Of a stretch of DNA of 64,000 bases, positions 54,742-63,522 are shown in pieces (the stretch's first letter is position 1; each line of letters begins with the position of its first letter). This stretch comes from Oleomonas cavernae (GTDB taxonomy: Bacteria > Pseudomonadota > Alphaproteobacteria > Zavarziniales > Zavarziniaceae), in contig NZ_QYUK01000016.1 in the NCBI RefSeq assembly GCF_003590945.1, positions 310,001 to 374,000 on the forward strand, in the 5' to 3' direction. The translations under genes and the position numbers were made by a program. The notes beneath the pieces were generated by a model that was not told the DNA's origin, did not search any database, and saw only the letters and a list, made by a program, of their open reading frames with translations.

Positions 54742-54840
54742 CGTCATCCCGGCCGCAGAGCCGGGATCTCGTGAAGGTTACACGGTGAGAACACTGGTCC
54801 TGAGATCCCGGATCTGCGCTGCGCTCCGTCCGGGATGACG
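54742..54840. repeat. REP-like palindrome, GTCATCCCGG type
   Basis: Arms run between CGTCATCCCGG and GGGATCTC on the left and GAGATCCCGG and CCGGGATGACG on the right, less regular than the copy at 8581. It separates lemA from the DUF2207 gene by 158 bases. Confidence 0.75.
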
Positions 54841-54885
54841 CGTATAGGGATTTTCGACTAATAGCTGAGCCTCGGGAGCACGCCC

Positions 54886-56826
54886 ATGCTGCGCCACCTG
54901 ATCCATGCCATCGCCGTCGCCCTCGCCTGCCTCGCCTCGCCGGCCATCGCGGCCGAAGTCGTCCGCAGTTTCGACGCCACCGTCACCGTGGAGGCGTCGG
55001 GCGATCTGCTGGTGACGGAACGGATCGCGGTCACGGCGGAAGGCAACGAGATCAGGCGGGGCATCTTCCGCGATTTTCCGACCATCCATCGCAATGTCGA
55101 CGGCACGGTGCGCACCACGAGCTTCGAAGTCCAGCGGGTGACCCGCGACGGCCAGCCCGAACCCTATCACGAGGAAGGCATCGAGGGCGGCCAGCGGCTC
55201 TATATCGGCGACAAGGACGTCTTCCTGAACCCGGGCCGCTACACCTACGAGATCACCTATCGCAGCGCCCGCCAGATGCGCTTCTTCGCCGAGTACGACG
55301 AGCTCTATTGGAACGTCACCGGTAATTTCTGGAGCTTCCCGATCGAGCGCGCCAGCGTAGCCGTGACCCTGCCCGCCGGGGCCAGGATCGTGCAGCAAGC
55401 CGCCTATACCGGCGCCCAGGGCCAGACCGGCCATGATGCCCGGGTAACCCGGCAGGACGGGAACACCATCGCCTATGCCACCACCCGCCGCCTGGAAGCC
55501 TCCGAGGGGATGACCATCGCCGTCGGCTTCCCAAAGGGCCTGGTGGCGGAACCCGGCGAGGCCGGGCGGCAGGCGCAATTCGTGCTCGACAATCTGGGTC
55601 TGCTGCTCCTGCTGGCCGGCGTGCCCTTGATGGCGATCTACTACTTCGTCACCTGGCGGCGCCATGGCATCGATCCGCCGCGCGGCATCGTCATCCCGCT
55701 GTTCGGGCCGCCGCGCAAGCTACCGCCGGCCGACGTCAGCTATGTCTTCTATCGCGGCCTGGGGGAGAGCATCGGCGCGGCGCCCCGGGCCTTCGTCGCC
55801 GCCCTGGTGGGGCTGGCCACGGCCAAGCGGGTGCGGCTCGACAATGCCGACAAGATCCTGACGGTGACCGACCTGCACGCCCCGATCGACAAGCTCTCGG
55901 CAGGCGAGCAGGCGATCATGGGCGGCTTCTTCGACGGCCGCACCAGCCTTGCCATCACCAAGGCCTATCGCAGCACCCTGGAGGCCACCCTGGCCAGTTT
56001 CCGCAAGGTCGTGGATAAGGCCAACAAGGGAAGCTGGTTCACCACCAACCCCGGCTGGGTCGCCGGCGGCTTCCTGCTCACCGTGGCCTTCCTGGCCGCG
56101 GCCTTCATCCTGTTCCCGCTGAGCGCCGGGCAGGCGGGGCAACTGATCCTGGCCATCGTCGGCGCCGTCATCTCGATTCCGCTGCTGATCGGCGGTTACC
56201 GCCGCCTGATCGGCGACGTGCCGGGCGGCTCGAAGATCGTCGGCGTCATCATGGGGGTGATCGGCCTGCCCCTTGCCCTGCTGGTGCTGGCCAGCGAGTT
56301 CGGCCTGGCCCGCTGGGTCAACCTGATCGATGGCGTGGACCAGGTGCCCTGGGCGACACTCGCCCTGATCTTCGCGGCCTTTGGCCTGATCGCCCTGTTC
56401 TTCCTGGGCCGTTTCCTGTTGTTCGCCCCGACTATCGAGGGGCGCAAACTGATGGACGAGATCGAAGGCTTCCGCCTCTATCTGTCGGTGGCCGAGGCCG
56501 ACCGCCTGAACATGGCGGGCGCGCCCGATTTCACCACCGACCTGTTCGAACGCTTCCTGCCCTATGCCGTGGCGCTGGGGGTGGAAAAACCCTGGTCGGA
56601 GGCCCTGGAAAGCCACCTGGCCAGGACGGGTGCGGGCAGCCGCGACTACGCCCCGTCGTTCTATACCGGCTCGGCCTGGAGTTCGGCGAGCATCGGTGCT
56701 GCAACCGCCGGCATCGCCTCGACCCTGGGCTCGAGCTTCGCCTCGGCCATGCCGTCGTCGTCGGGTTCGTCGGGCGGCGGCTCGTCGGGCGGGGGCGGCG
56801 GGGGCGGCGGCGGGGGCGGCTGGTAG
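54886..56826 (+). CDS. DUF2207 domain membrane protein
   Basis: A 646-residue protein: signal peptide (LIHAIAVALACLASPAIAA), a beta-rich extracytoplasmic DUF2207 domain (FDATVTVEASGDLLVTERI, GIFRDFPTI, YEITYRSARQMRFF, LYWNVTGNFW), a membrane helix at about 225-250, a cytoplasmic region with AADVSYVF-like PPADVSYVFYRGL, then three more helices (about 385-520), a soluble part and a Gly/Ser-rich tail ending GGGGGGGW. Such Gly-rich ends are usual in DUF2207 and TPM proteins. It probably functions with LemA, though the activity is unknown. Confidence 0.9.
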   Translation: MLRHLIHAIAVALACLASPAIAAEVVRSFDATVTVEASGDLLVTERIAVTAEGNEIRRGIFRDFPTIHRNVDGTVRTTSFEVQRVTRDGQPEPYHEEGIEGGQRLYIGDKDVFLNPGRYTYEITYRSARQMRFFAEYDELYWNVTGNFWSFPIERASVAVTLPAGARIVQQAAYTGAQGQTGHDARVTRQDGNTIAYATTRRLEASEGMTIAVGFPKGLVAEPGEAGRQAQFVLDNLGLLLLLAGVPLMAIYYFVTWRRHGIDPPRGIVIPLFGPPRKLPPADVSYVFYRGLGESIGAAPRAFVAALVGLATAKRVRLDNADKILTVTDLHAPIDKLSAGEQAIMGGFFDGRTSLAITKAYRSTLEATLASFRKVVDKANKGSWFTTNPGWVAGGFLLTVAFLAAAFILFPLSAGQAGQLILAIVGAVISIPLLIGGYRRLIGDVPGGSKIVGVIMGVIGLPLALLVLASEFGLARWVNLIDGVDQVPWATLALIFAAFGLIALFFLGRFLLFAPTIEGRKLMDEIEGFRLYLSVAEADRLNMAGAPDFTTDLFERFLPYAVALGVEKPWSEALESHLARTGAGSRDYAPSFYTGSAWSSASIGAATAGIASTLGSSFASAMPSSSGSSGGGSSGGGGGGGGGGGW

Positions 56827-56927
56827 GCCTCATCGCTGCATTGCACCAGGGGCACTTTCCCGGCCCGATCCTTTGTCTATGATGGCGCAAGGGTGCTGGT
56901 TGTCGTGGATCGAGGGTGGCAGGGGTC

Positions 56928-58169
56928 ATGAGCAGGTCTGATGTGGTGGTCCTGGGTGCCGGGATCGTCGGCGTGTCGGTTGCCCTTCACCTCCAGGCCC
57001 GCGGCCGTTCGGTCGTGCTGCTCGACCGCAAGGCGCCGGGCGAAGAGACCAGCTTCGGCAATGCCGGCATCATCGAGCGGGCCAGCGTCATCCCCTATAC
57101 CTTTCCGCGCGAAATCCCCGACCTGTTCCGCTATGCCCTGAACCGGTCGACGGACGCCCGCTACGACCCCTTGTTCGTGCCCCGCGTGGCACCCTGGCTG
57201 TATCAGTTCTGGCGCGCCTCCAGCCCCGGCCGGCTGAAGCAGATCGTCAAGGACCTGCTGCCCCTGATCGAGAATTGCCTGAGCGAGCACAAGGCCCTGA
57301 TGGCCAAGGCCGGCATCGACGCCCTGCGCCGCGACCGGGGCTGGATCGAATTCTTCCGCCGGCCCCGGAGCTTCGACAAGGCGGTGGCCGAGGCCCGGGC
57401 GCTGGAAGCCTACAAGCTTCGCTACGCCGTGCTGGACCCGGCGGCGCTCCACGCGCTGGAACCCCATCTGGCGCAGGGCCTGGTGGGCGCCGTGCACTGG
57501 CAGGATCCGGCCACGGTGACCGACCCCGGCAAGGTGGTCAAAGCCTATGCCGACCTGTTCGTGCGCCAGGGCGGCATCCTGGCGACGGGCGATGCCCGCA
57601 GCCTCGAGGCGGACGGCGACGGCTGGCGCGTCATGACCGGCTCAGGCCCGGTCGAGGCTAGGGACGCCGTGATCGCCCTGGGCCCCTGGGCCAACGATCT
57701 CTACCGGTCGCTGGGCTATGCCATTCCCATGGCGGTCAAGCGCGGCTACCACATGCATTACCGCCCCGCGGGCGGCGCGGTGGCCAACCACACCATGCTG
57801 GATGTCGACGGCGGTTACCTGATGGCGCCCATGGAGCGCGGCCTGCGCCTGACCACCGGCGTCGAATTCGCCGATCGCGACGCCCCGCCCACGCCGATCC
57901 AGGTCGACCGGGCGGAGGCCAAGGCACGCGAGATCTTCCCCCTGGGCGAGCGGGTCGATCCCGCCCCCTGGATGGGCCGCCGGCCCTGCCTGCCCGACAT
58001 GAAGCCGGTGCTGGGCCCGGCACCCCGCCACAAGGGCCTGTGGTTCGCCTTCGGCCATAACCACCACGGTCTCACCCTGGGCCCGGTCACCGGCCGCCTG
58101 CTGGCGCAGATGATGACCGGCGAGACACCCTTCACCGATCCCGCCCCCTATCGCGCCGACCGCTTCTGA
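56928..58169 (+). CDS. FAD-dependent D-amino-acid dehydrogenase-like oxidoreductase
   Basis: A 413-residue DAO-family flavoprotein. The N-terminal dinucleotide motif VVLGAGIVGVSVALHLQARG is followed by the FAD-ribose Glu/Asp region VVLLDRKAPGEETSFGNAGI, a family mark of DadA-like enzymes, then AVHWQDPATVTDPGKVVKAY and the C-terminal FAD segment LWFAFGHNHHGLTLGPVTGRL. DadA oxidises D-amino acids and feeds electrons to the respiratory chain; the substrate here is not certain (a sarcosine- or hydroxyproline-type relative is possible). ATG 56928 is preferred; a GTG four codons upstream is possible. Confidence 0.85.
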   Translation: MSRSDVVVLGAGIVGVSVALHLQARGRSVVLLDRKAPGEETSFGNAGIIERASVIPYTFPREIPDLFRYALNRSTDARYDPLFVPRVAPWLYQFWRASSPGRLKQIVKDLLPLIENCLSEHKALMAKAGIDALRRDRGWIEFFRRPRSFDKAVAEARALEAYKLRYAVLDPAALHALEPHLAQGLVGAVHWQDPATVTDPGKVVKAYADLFVRQGGILATGDARSLEADGDGWRVMTGSGPVEARDAVIALGPWANDLYRSLGYAIPMAVKRGYHMHYRPAGGAVANHTMLDVDGGYLMAPMERGLRLTTGVEFADRDAPPTPIQVDRAEAKAREIFPLGERVDPAPWMGRRPCLPDMKPVLGPAPRHKGLWFAFGHNHHGLTLGPVTGRLLAQMMTGETPFTDPAPYRADRF

Positions 58170-58178
58170 ATCTCCAGC

Positions 58179-58258
58179 CGTCATCCCGGCGAAGGCCGGG
58201 ATCCATTCTGGGGCAGCGCGCGACGTCTCAATGGATTCCGGCCTGCGCCGGAATGACG
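58179..58258. repeat. REP-like palindrome, GTCATCCCGG type
   Basis: Left arm CGTCATCCCGGCGAAGGCCG with GGATCCATT; right arm AATGGATTCCGG with CCGGAATGACG. It lies between the convergent oxidoreductase and MFS genes and may terminate both. Confidence 0.75.
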
Positions 58259-58304
58259 ATGTTGGGTTTCCCTATCCCCCTGAAGGGCGTAGAGGGAGAA
58301 ATGG

Positions 58305-59468
58305 TCAGGCCGGCACTTCGACGGCCGTCCGGCGTTCCAGCGAATAGGAGAGCAGGGTGAAGCCCAGCGCCACCAGCGCCAGGGCGGCGCCGACCCAGGG
58401 CATGTCGGCATAGGAGATGCCATAGGTGATCGCCAGGCCGCCGACCCAGGCACCCGTGGCATTGCCTAGGTTGAACGCCCCCTGGTTGATGGTGGAGGCG
58501 AGGTTGGGCGCCTGCGTCGCCTCGTTCACCACCCGCATCTGCAGAGGCGAGACCAGGGCGAAGACCAGCACGCCCCAGATGAAGATGGTGATCACCGCCG
58601 GCCACAGCGCAGCACTGGTCTGGGTGAAGACGACCAGCACCGCGGTCAGGGCGATGAAGATCGCGATCACCGTGGGCATCAGGCGCCAGTCGGCCAGCCG
58701 GCCGCCGGCCAGATTGCCGAGTGTCAGGCCGACCCCGAAGATCAGCAGCACCCAGGTAACGCCGGCCGGCTCGAGCCCCGTCACCTGTTCCAGGATGGGC
58801 GCGATATAGGTGAAGACGCTGAACAGGCTGGCCGAGGCAAGCGCGCTGATCAGCATGGCCAGCAGTACCTGGGGCTGGCGCAGGGCGCGCACCTCGCGCA
58901 GCAAGCCGCCGGTGGAGACCGCCAGGTTGCGCGGCAGCCACAGGTAGAGCGCCACGCCGGCGGCGACACCGATGCCGACCACGGCCCAGAAGGTGGCGCG
59001 CCAGCCCAGGGCCTGGCCCAGCGCCGTGCCGAAGGGCACGCCCAGAACATTGGCCAGGGTCAGGCCGGCGAACATCAAGGCGATCGCCTGCGCCCGCTGG
59101 CGCGGCGGCACTACCTCGGCAGCGACCACGGCGCCCAAGCCGAAGAAAGCGCCGTGGCAGAACGAGGTAACCACCCGCGCGCCCATCAGCAGCCAGTAGC
59201 CGGGCGCCACGGCACACAACAGGTTGCCCAGGATGAACAGGCCCATCAGCCACAGCAGGGCCAGGCGCCGCGGCAGCCGCGCGGTGGCGATGGCCAGGAT
59301 CGGCGCGCCGATGGTAACGCCCAGGGCATAGCCCGAGACCAGCATGCCGGCCTGCGGCACGGTCACCTGGAAGTCGCGGGCAACATCGAGCAGCAGCCCC
59401 ATGATGACGAATTCGGTGGTGCCGATACCGAAGGACGCAACGGCAAGGGCGAACAAGGGCAGCCGCAT
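58305..59468 (-). CDS. MFS transporter, AraJ/DHA1-type efflux family
   Basis: A 387-residue protein with about twelve hydrophobic helices. It starts MRLPLFALAVASFGIGTTEF (typical AraJ/Cmx start with TTEFVIMGLL) and has the loop 2-3 motif LAIATARLPRRLALL and the motif-C-like GVPFGTALGQALGWRATFW, marks of H+-coupled drug or sugar exporters of the DHA1 group. The cargo is unknown. ATG 59468 matches the family start; longer upstream frames are rejected. The upstream gap has TGC-rich repeats that may hold an operator. Confidence 0.88.
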   Translation of the reverse strand: MRLPLFALAVASFGIGTTEFVIMGLLLDVARDFQVTVPQAGMLVSGYALGVTIGAPILAIATARLPRRLALLWLMGLFILGNLLCAVAPGYWLLMGARVVTSFCHGAFFGLGAVVAAEVVPPRQRAQAIALMFAGLTLANVLGVPFGTALGQALGWRATFWAVVGIGVAAGVALYLWLPRNLAVSTGGLLREVRALRQPQVLLAMLISALASASLFSVFTYIAPILEQVTGLEPAGVTWVLLIFGVGLTLGNLAGGRLADWRLMPTVIAIFIALTAVLVVFTQTSAALWPAVITIFIWGVLVFALVSPLQMRVVNEATQAPNLASTINQGAFNLGNATGAWVGGLAITYGISYADMPWVGAALALVALGFTLLSYSLERRTAVEVPA

Positions 59469-59503
59469 GGGCACTCCGACGCAACGAAAAGGCTCCCCTT
59501 GAT

Positions 59504-59632
59504 GCTGCGTTGCAGCGGGGGTGATGTGAATTGTGTTTCTTGCAGGGCCCCTGCCCGGCGGGACGCTCAACCGAAAGGTGGAGCCATGCCGTAGCGGGAA
59601 TGCTGCATTGCGCCATTTTATTGTGCAGTGCG
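59504..59632. promoter_or_regulatory. TGC-rich repeats in the MFS/small-protein divergent gap
   Basis: GCTGC-GTT-GCAGC (59504-59516) is a perfect dyad, and TGCATTGCG (59604-59612) is repeated as TGCAGTGCG (59624-59632) 20 bases later, two helical turns apart. The spacing suggests a dimeric regulator. PhaR-type regulators also bind TGC-rich sites, but nothing nearby concerns polyhydroxyalkanoate. The rest of 59469-59703 shows nothing clear. Confidence 0.3.
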
Positions 59633-59703
59633 ACAAAAGAAGCCTTGCCGTTAACACTTTCGACGCCATCTAATGCGGTAGGTAACAAGCGTTAGGTGAC
59701 GTT

Positions 59704-59955
59704 ATGTATGTGCTTCGCACCATCGCCCGACGCGCCGATGCGGCGCTGTTCGGCAATATCGCAGCCCGCGCCGCCTGGGCCATCCTGGGTACCGCCCTGG
59801 GCCTGTGGCAGGGGCCGATCACCATGATCGTCTTCGCCTTCGGCCTGATCGCGGTCAGCGAGACCCTGAATTTCCTCAGCAAGCTGCCGGCTTCCCGGCG
59901 CCAGGCGCCCCGCCCGCAGGTCGCCATCCGTACCGGCCAGATCCGGACGGTCTGA
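59704..59955 (+). CDS. small membrane protein of unknown function
   Basis: An 83-residue protein I do not recognise. It has a basic N-terminus (MYVLRTIARRADA), one or two hydrophobic helices (AAWAILGTALGLWQGP; ITMIVFAFGLIAVSETLNF) and a basic tail (LPASRRQAPRPQ). The composition is coherent and the frame is closed by an immediate stop before a repeat, so it looks real, though the ribosome site (TAGGTGACG) is weak. It stands alone between the MFS gene and thiD. Confidence 0.55.
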   Translation: MYVLRTIARRADAALFGNIAARAAWAILGTALGLWQGPITMIVFAFGLIAVSETLNFLSKLPASRRQAPRPQVAIRTGQIRTV

Positions 59956-59970
59956 GCGGTCCCGCTGACT

Positions 59971-60098
59971 CCCTCGCCCCGCTTGCGGGGAGAGGGCTGG
60001 GGTGAGGGGCCTTCAGGGCCACCATGATTGCGGGCCAGTTCGCGCGCAGGTCCTCGACACCCCTCACCCTAACCCTCTCCCCGCAAGCGGGGCGAGGG
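59971..60098. repeat. palindromic intergenic repeat, CCTCTCC-type
   Basis: Outer arms CCCTCGCCCCGCTTGCGGGG and CCCCGCAAGCGGGGCGAGGG are nearly perfect complements, with a CTGGGGTGAGGGG / CCCCTCACCCT pair inside. It lies between convergent genes. Confidence 0.85.
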
Positions 60099-60125
60099 AA
60101 CTTGCCCGAGCCCTGCAACGGACAG

Positions 60126-60938
60126 TCAAGCGGTGAAGGGCGCCACCGTGTGGCCATGGTTCAGCGGGCCATGGCCAGCGCCCAGGCCCGGCGCCGTCGC
60201 CATGGCCTTGCGCACGTAAGCCCGCGCCCGCGTGACCGCGGCCACCAGGTCCAGGCCCTGGGCAAGGCCGGTCGCCACCGCCGAGGCCAGGGTGCAGCCC
60301 GTGCCATGGGTGTGCCAGGTGTCGATCCGCGGGTCGTCGAAATAAACCAGGCCGTCGGCGGAGACCAGCACGTCGCGGACATGATCGCCCGCCAGGTGCC
60401 CGCCCTTCAACAGCACGGCGCCACAGCCCAGGGCCAGCAGGTCGAAGGCCGCCTGGTCCATCTCGCCGATCGCAACGACCGGGCGACCCAGCAGGACCGA
60501 GGCTTCGGGCAGGTTGGGCGTGATGATGCTGGCGCGCGGCACCAGGCGCCGGCGGATCGCGGCGATGGTCTCGTCGCCCGACAGGATCGCCCCGCCCTTG
60601 GCCACCATCACCGGATCGACCACCAGGCACTCGGGCGCGCCGGGCCGCTCGAGCCCGGCCAGCACCGCATCGACCACCGGCACGGCGTGGAGCATGCCGG
60701 TCTTGATCACGTCGGCACCGATATCGTCCAGGCACGCCGCCATCTGCTGAGTTACCGCTGCCGGCGGCACCTCGACGATGCCGTGGACACCCAGGGTGTT
60801 CTGGATGGTGAGCGCGGTGATGGCGGTCATGGCATAGCCGCCCAGGGCCGTCACGGTCTTGATGTCGGCCTGGATGCCGGCGCCGCCGCCCGAGTCGGAA
60901 CCCGCGACGATCAGCACCCGCCCGCGAACCACAGTCAT
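60126..60938 (-). CDS. thiD: hydroxymethylpyrimidine/phosphomethylpyrimidine kinase
   Basis: Phosphorylates HMP and HMP-P in thiamine synthesis. The 270-residue ribokinase-fold enzyme shows [20 protein letters not shown] at the start (substrate loop), [33 protein letters not shown] and the anion-hole/catalytic motif [18 protein letters not shown] with its Asp-equivalent region. Its start overlaps the glmM stop by four bases, so it is translated with glmM. The order ftsH-folP-glmM-thiD is common in Alphaproteobacteria. Confidence 0.95.
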   Translation of the reverse strand: MTVVRGRVLIVAGSDSGGGAGIQADIKTVTALGGYAMTAITALTIQNTLGVHGIVEVPPAAVTQQMAACLDDIGADVIKTGMLHAVPVVDAVLAGLERPGAPECLVVDPVMVAKGGAILSGDETIAAIRRRLVPRASIITPNLPEASVLLGRPVVAIGEMDQAAFDLLALGCGAVLLKGGHLAGDHVRDVLVSADGLVYFDDPRIDTWHTHGTGCTLASAVATGLAQGLDLVAAVTRARAYVRKAMATAPGLGAGHGPLNHGHTVAPFTA

Positions 60939-62284
60939 GCCGCCACGCGCTCCAGCGCCTGGACCACTTCGGCCACTGCGTTCTCGACCAGGCTCTGGTC
61001 CTCGCCCTCGGCCATCACGCGGATCACCGGCTCGGTCCCCGACTTGCGGATCAGCAGGCGGCCGGTGCGCTTCAGGCGCGCCTCGACCGCGGCGATGGTC
61101 GCCTTGACGCCATCGTCTTCCAGCGGGTGCCGGCCGGCGGCGGTGAAACGGACATTGCGCAGGACCTGCGGCAGGGGCTGGAAGCGCCGGCACACTTCCG
61201 ACGACGGGCGCCCGGCCTCGACCACCATGGCCAGCACCTGCAAGGCCGCGATCAGGCCGTCGCCGGTGGTGGCGAAATCCGACAGGATGATGTGACCCGA
61301 CTGTTCGCCGCCGACATTGTAACCATGCTCGCGCATGTGCTCGACGACATAGCGATCGCCCACCGCCGTGCGCGCCAGGACCAGGCCGAAGTTGGACAGG
61401 TGGCGTTCCAGCCCTAAGTTGGACATGACGGTGGCGACGATACCGCCGCCCTTCAGCGCCTGGGTATTGTGGAAGTGCTCAGCCACCACTGCCATCAACT
61501 GGTCGCCGTCGACCACCTGGCCGGCCTCGTCGACCAGGATCAGCCGGTCGGCATCGCCGTCGAGCGCGATACCGATATGGGCATCGTGCTGCAACACGGC
61601 CTGGCGCAGCGCCTTGACATGGGTCGAGCCGCATTCGCGGTTGATGTTGAAGCCGTCCGGGGCGACGCCGATCGCCACCACCTCGGCCCCCAGTTCCCAC
61701 AGCACCGTCGGCGCCACCTTGTAGGCGGCGCCATGGGCGCAATCGATGACGACCTTCAGCCCGTCCAGCTTCATGCCGCGCGGGAAGGTCGCCTTGGCGA
61801 ATTCGATGTAGCGGCCGGCGGCATCGTCCAGGCGCTGCGCCCGGCCCACCGCCTTGGGCTCGGCCCGGGCCACGTCACCCGCCTCGATCATCCGCTCGAT
61901 GGCGATTTCGACCTCGTCGGAGAGCTTGTAGCCGTCGGGGCCGAACAGCTTGATGCCGTTGTCCTGATACTGGTTGTGCGAGGCGGAAATCATGACGCCC
62001 AGGTCGGCGCGCAGCGAGCGGGTCAGCATGGCCACCGCCGGCGTCGGCATCGGGCCGACCAGCATCACATCCATGCCCACGGCGACGAAGCCTGCCTGCA
62101 GCGCCGCCTCGAGCATGTAGCCCGACAGGCGCGTGTCCTTGCCGATCACCACGCGCGGCCGGTGCGCGCCCTTCTGGAACAGCCGCCCGGCCGCCTGGCC
62201 CACCGCCAGGGCCAGTTCGGCCGTCATCGGATCGGTATTGGCGAGGCCGCGGATCCCGTCGGTGCCGAACAGCTTGCGCGTCAT
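60935..62284 (-). CDS. glmM: phosphoglucosamine mutase
   Basis: Converts glucosamine-6-phosphate to glucosamine-1-phosphate for UDP-GlcNAc, feeding peptidoglycan and LPS. The 449-residue phosphohexomutase starts [18 protein letters not shown], has the active phosphoserine loop [15 protein letters not shown], the metal-binding [14 protein letters not shown], sugar-specificity [10 protein letters not shown], and the phosphate-binding [15 protein letters not shown] near the C-terminus. ATG 62284 is unambiguous. The gap of 103 bases to folP contains nothing clear. Confidence 0.97.
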   Translation of the reverse strand: MTRKLFGTDGIRGLANTDPMTAELALAVGQAAGRLFQKGAHRPRVVIGKDTRLSGYMLEAALQAGFVAVGMDVMLVGPMPTPAVAMLTRSLRADLGVMISASHNQYQDNGIKLFGPDGYKLSDEVEIAIERMIEAGDVARAEPKAVGRAQRLDDAAGRYIEFAKATFPRGMKLDGLKVVIDCAHGAAYKVAPTVLWELGAEVVAIGVAPDGFNINRECGSTHVKALRQAVLQHDAHIGIALDGDADRLILVDEAGQVVDGDQLMAVVAEHFHNTQALKGGGIVATVMSNLGLERHLSNFGLVLARTAVGDRYVVEHMREHGYNVGGEQSGHIILSDFATTGDGLIAALQVLAMVVEAGRPSSEVCRRFQPLPQVLRNVRFTAAGRHPLEDDGVKATIAAVEARLKRTGRLLIRKSGTEPVIRVMAEGEDQSLVENAVAEVVQALERVAA

Positions 62285-62387
62285 TTATCTCAGGCCCTCA
62301 AGCGCCGGGCGGCCGCATCCACGGCCTGGGCTCGCTTCGCTGAAGCTTCGCGGGGCCGCAATGGCCCATTGATCATCGTTGTTGGTA

Positions 62388-63404
62388 TCACAGGACAGAC
62401 AGGGCACGCCAGATTGTCACGGCCTGCACGGTCTCGGCCACGTCATGCACGCGCAGGATCCGGGCACCGCGGTCCAGGCCCGCCATCGCGGCCGCCAGCG
62501 AGCCGGGCAGTCGGCCATCGGCGGGGATGTCGCCATTCAGCCGACCGATGAAGGACTTGCGGCTGACCCCCAGCAGGATCGGCAGACGCAGGGCATGGAG
62601 CGCGTGCAGCCCGTCGATCAGGGCCAGGTTATGGGCCACGGTCTTGGCAAAGCCGATGCCGGGATCGACGATCAGCCGCCCCCGGTCGATGCCCGCCGCC
62701 TGGGCCAGGGCGCAGCTCGACGCCAGTTCCGCGACCACCTCGAACAGCACGTCGCCATAGCGCGGATCCTGCTGCATGGTCTGGGGCGTGCCCCTGGTGT
62801 GCATCAGGATCACCGGGCAGCCGATCGTCGCCAGATAGGGCGCCGCCGCAGGGTCGAAGGCCAGGGCCGAGACATCGTTGACGATCGTGGCCCCGGCGGC
62901 GAGCGCCGCCTGCATGACGGCGGCCTTGCGGGTATCGACCGACACGGGCACGCCGAACGGCGCCGCCGCGGCGATCACCGGGCAGACCCGGTCGATTTCT
63001 TCCTGGACCGAAACCTCGGCCGAGCCGGGGCGGGTCGACTCGCCACCGATGTCCAGGATATCGGCTCCGGCCGCGACCAGCCGCTCGGCATGCTGGACGC
63101 CGGCCGCCCCCTGGAACCGCCCGCCGTCCGAGAAACTGTCGGGCGTCACGTTGACGATGCCCATGACCAGCGGCCGCTCGCCGGGCAGGCCCAGGGCGGC
63201 CAGCGGATCGGCCGGCGGGGTGTAACCGGGCGCGGCATCGAGGGGCAGGATGTCGCGGTGGACCGCGCCCCCGGCGCGGCGCGCGCGGGCATGCCTTGTG
63301 AAGGCCAGGCCCGGGGCCAGGGCCAGGGCGAGGCCGGCGCCGATCAGCGCCTGCGCTTCGGCGCCGCGCACGAGCCCCAGGGGCGATATCTGTTCGTCGA
63401 TCAT
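62388..63404 (-). CDS. folP: dihydropteroate synthase
   Basis: Condenses p-aminobenzoate with dihydropterin pyrophosphate, the folate step blocked by sulfonamides. The 338-residue protein carries an N-terminal extension of about 75 residues, then the TIM barrel: MGIVNVTPDSFSDGG, ADILDIGGESTRPGS, PVSVDTRKAAV, INDVSAL-like VNDVSALAFD, MHTRGTPQTMQ, DPGIGFAKT, LLGVSRKSFIG and an RVHDV end. ATG 63404 is taken because the frame further upstream runs through a palindromic repeat. Confidence 0.95.
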   Translation of the reverse strand: MIDEQISPLGLVRGAEAQALIGAGLALALAPGLAFTRHARARRAGGAVHRDILPLDAAPGYTPPADPLAALGLPGERPLVMGIVNVTPDSFSDGGRFQGAAGVQHAERLVAAGADILDIGGESTRPGSAEVSVQEEIDRVCPVIAAAAPFGVPVSVDTRKAAVMQAALAAGATIVNDVSALAFDPAAAPYLATIGCPVILMHTRGTPQTMQQDPRYGDVLFEVVAELASSCALAQAAGIDRGRLIVDPGIGFAKTVAHNLALIDGLHALHALRLPILLGVSRKSFIGRLNGDIPADGRLPGSLAAAMAGLDRGARILRVHDVAETVQAVTIWRALSVL

Positions 63405-63417
63405 CGCTGGATGGATC

Positions 63418-63510
63418 CCCTCGCCCCCGCAGGGGGAGAGGGTCAGGGTGAGGGGGTGTCCGGGCCCTGCGCCCCTCACCCCGGCCCTCTCCCCGCAAGC
63501 GGGGCGAGGG
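63418..63510. repeat. palindromic intergenic repeat, CCTCTCC-type
   Basis: Arms CCCTCGCCCCCGCAGGGGG... and ...CCCCGCAAGCGGGGCGAGGG with inner GGTGAGGGGG / GCCCCTCACCC. It lies between ftsH and folP on the coding side of both and may partly end ftsH transcription. Confidence 0.8.
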
Positions 63511-63522
63511 AGCGGTTCGCGC

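Noticed and set aside
56750-56826. Gly-rich tail of the DUF2207 protein as a possible frameshift product
   Set aside because: Gly/Ser-rich ends with a final Trp are normal for DUF2207 proteins.
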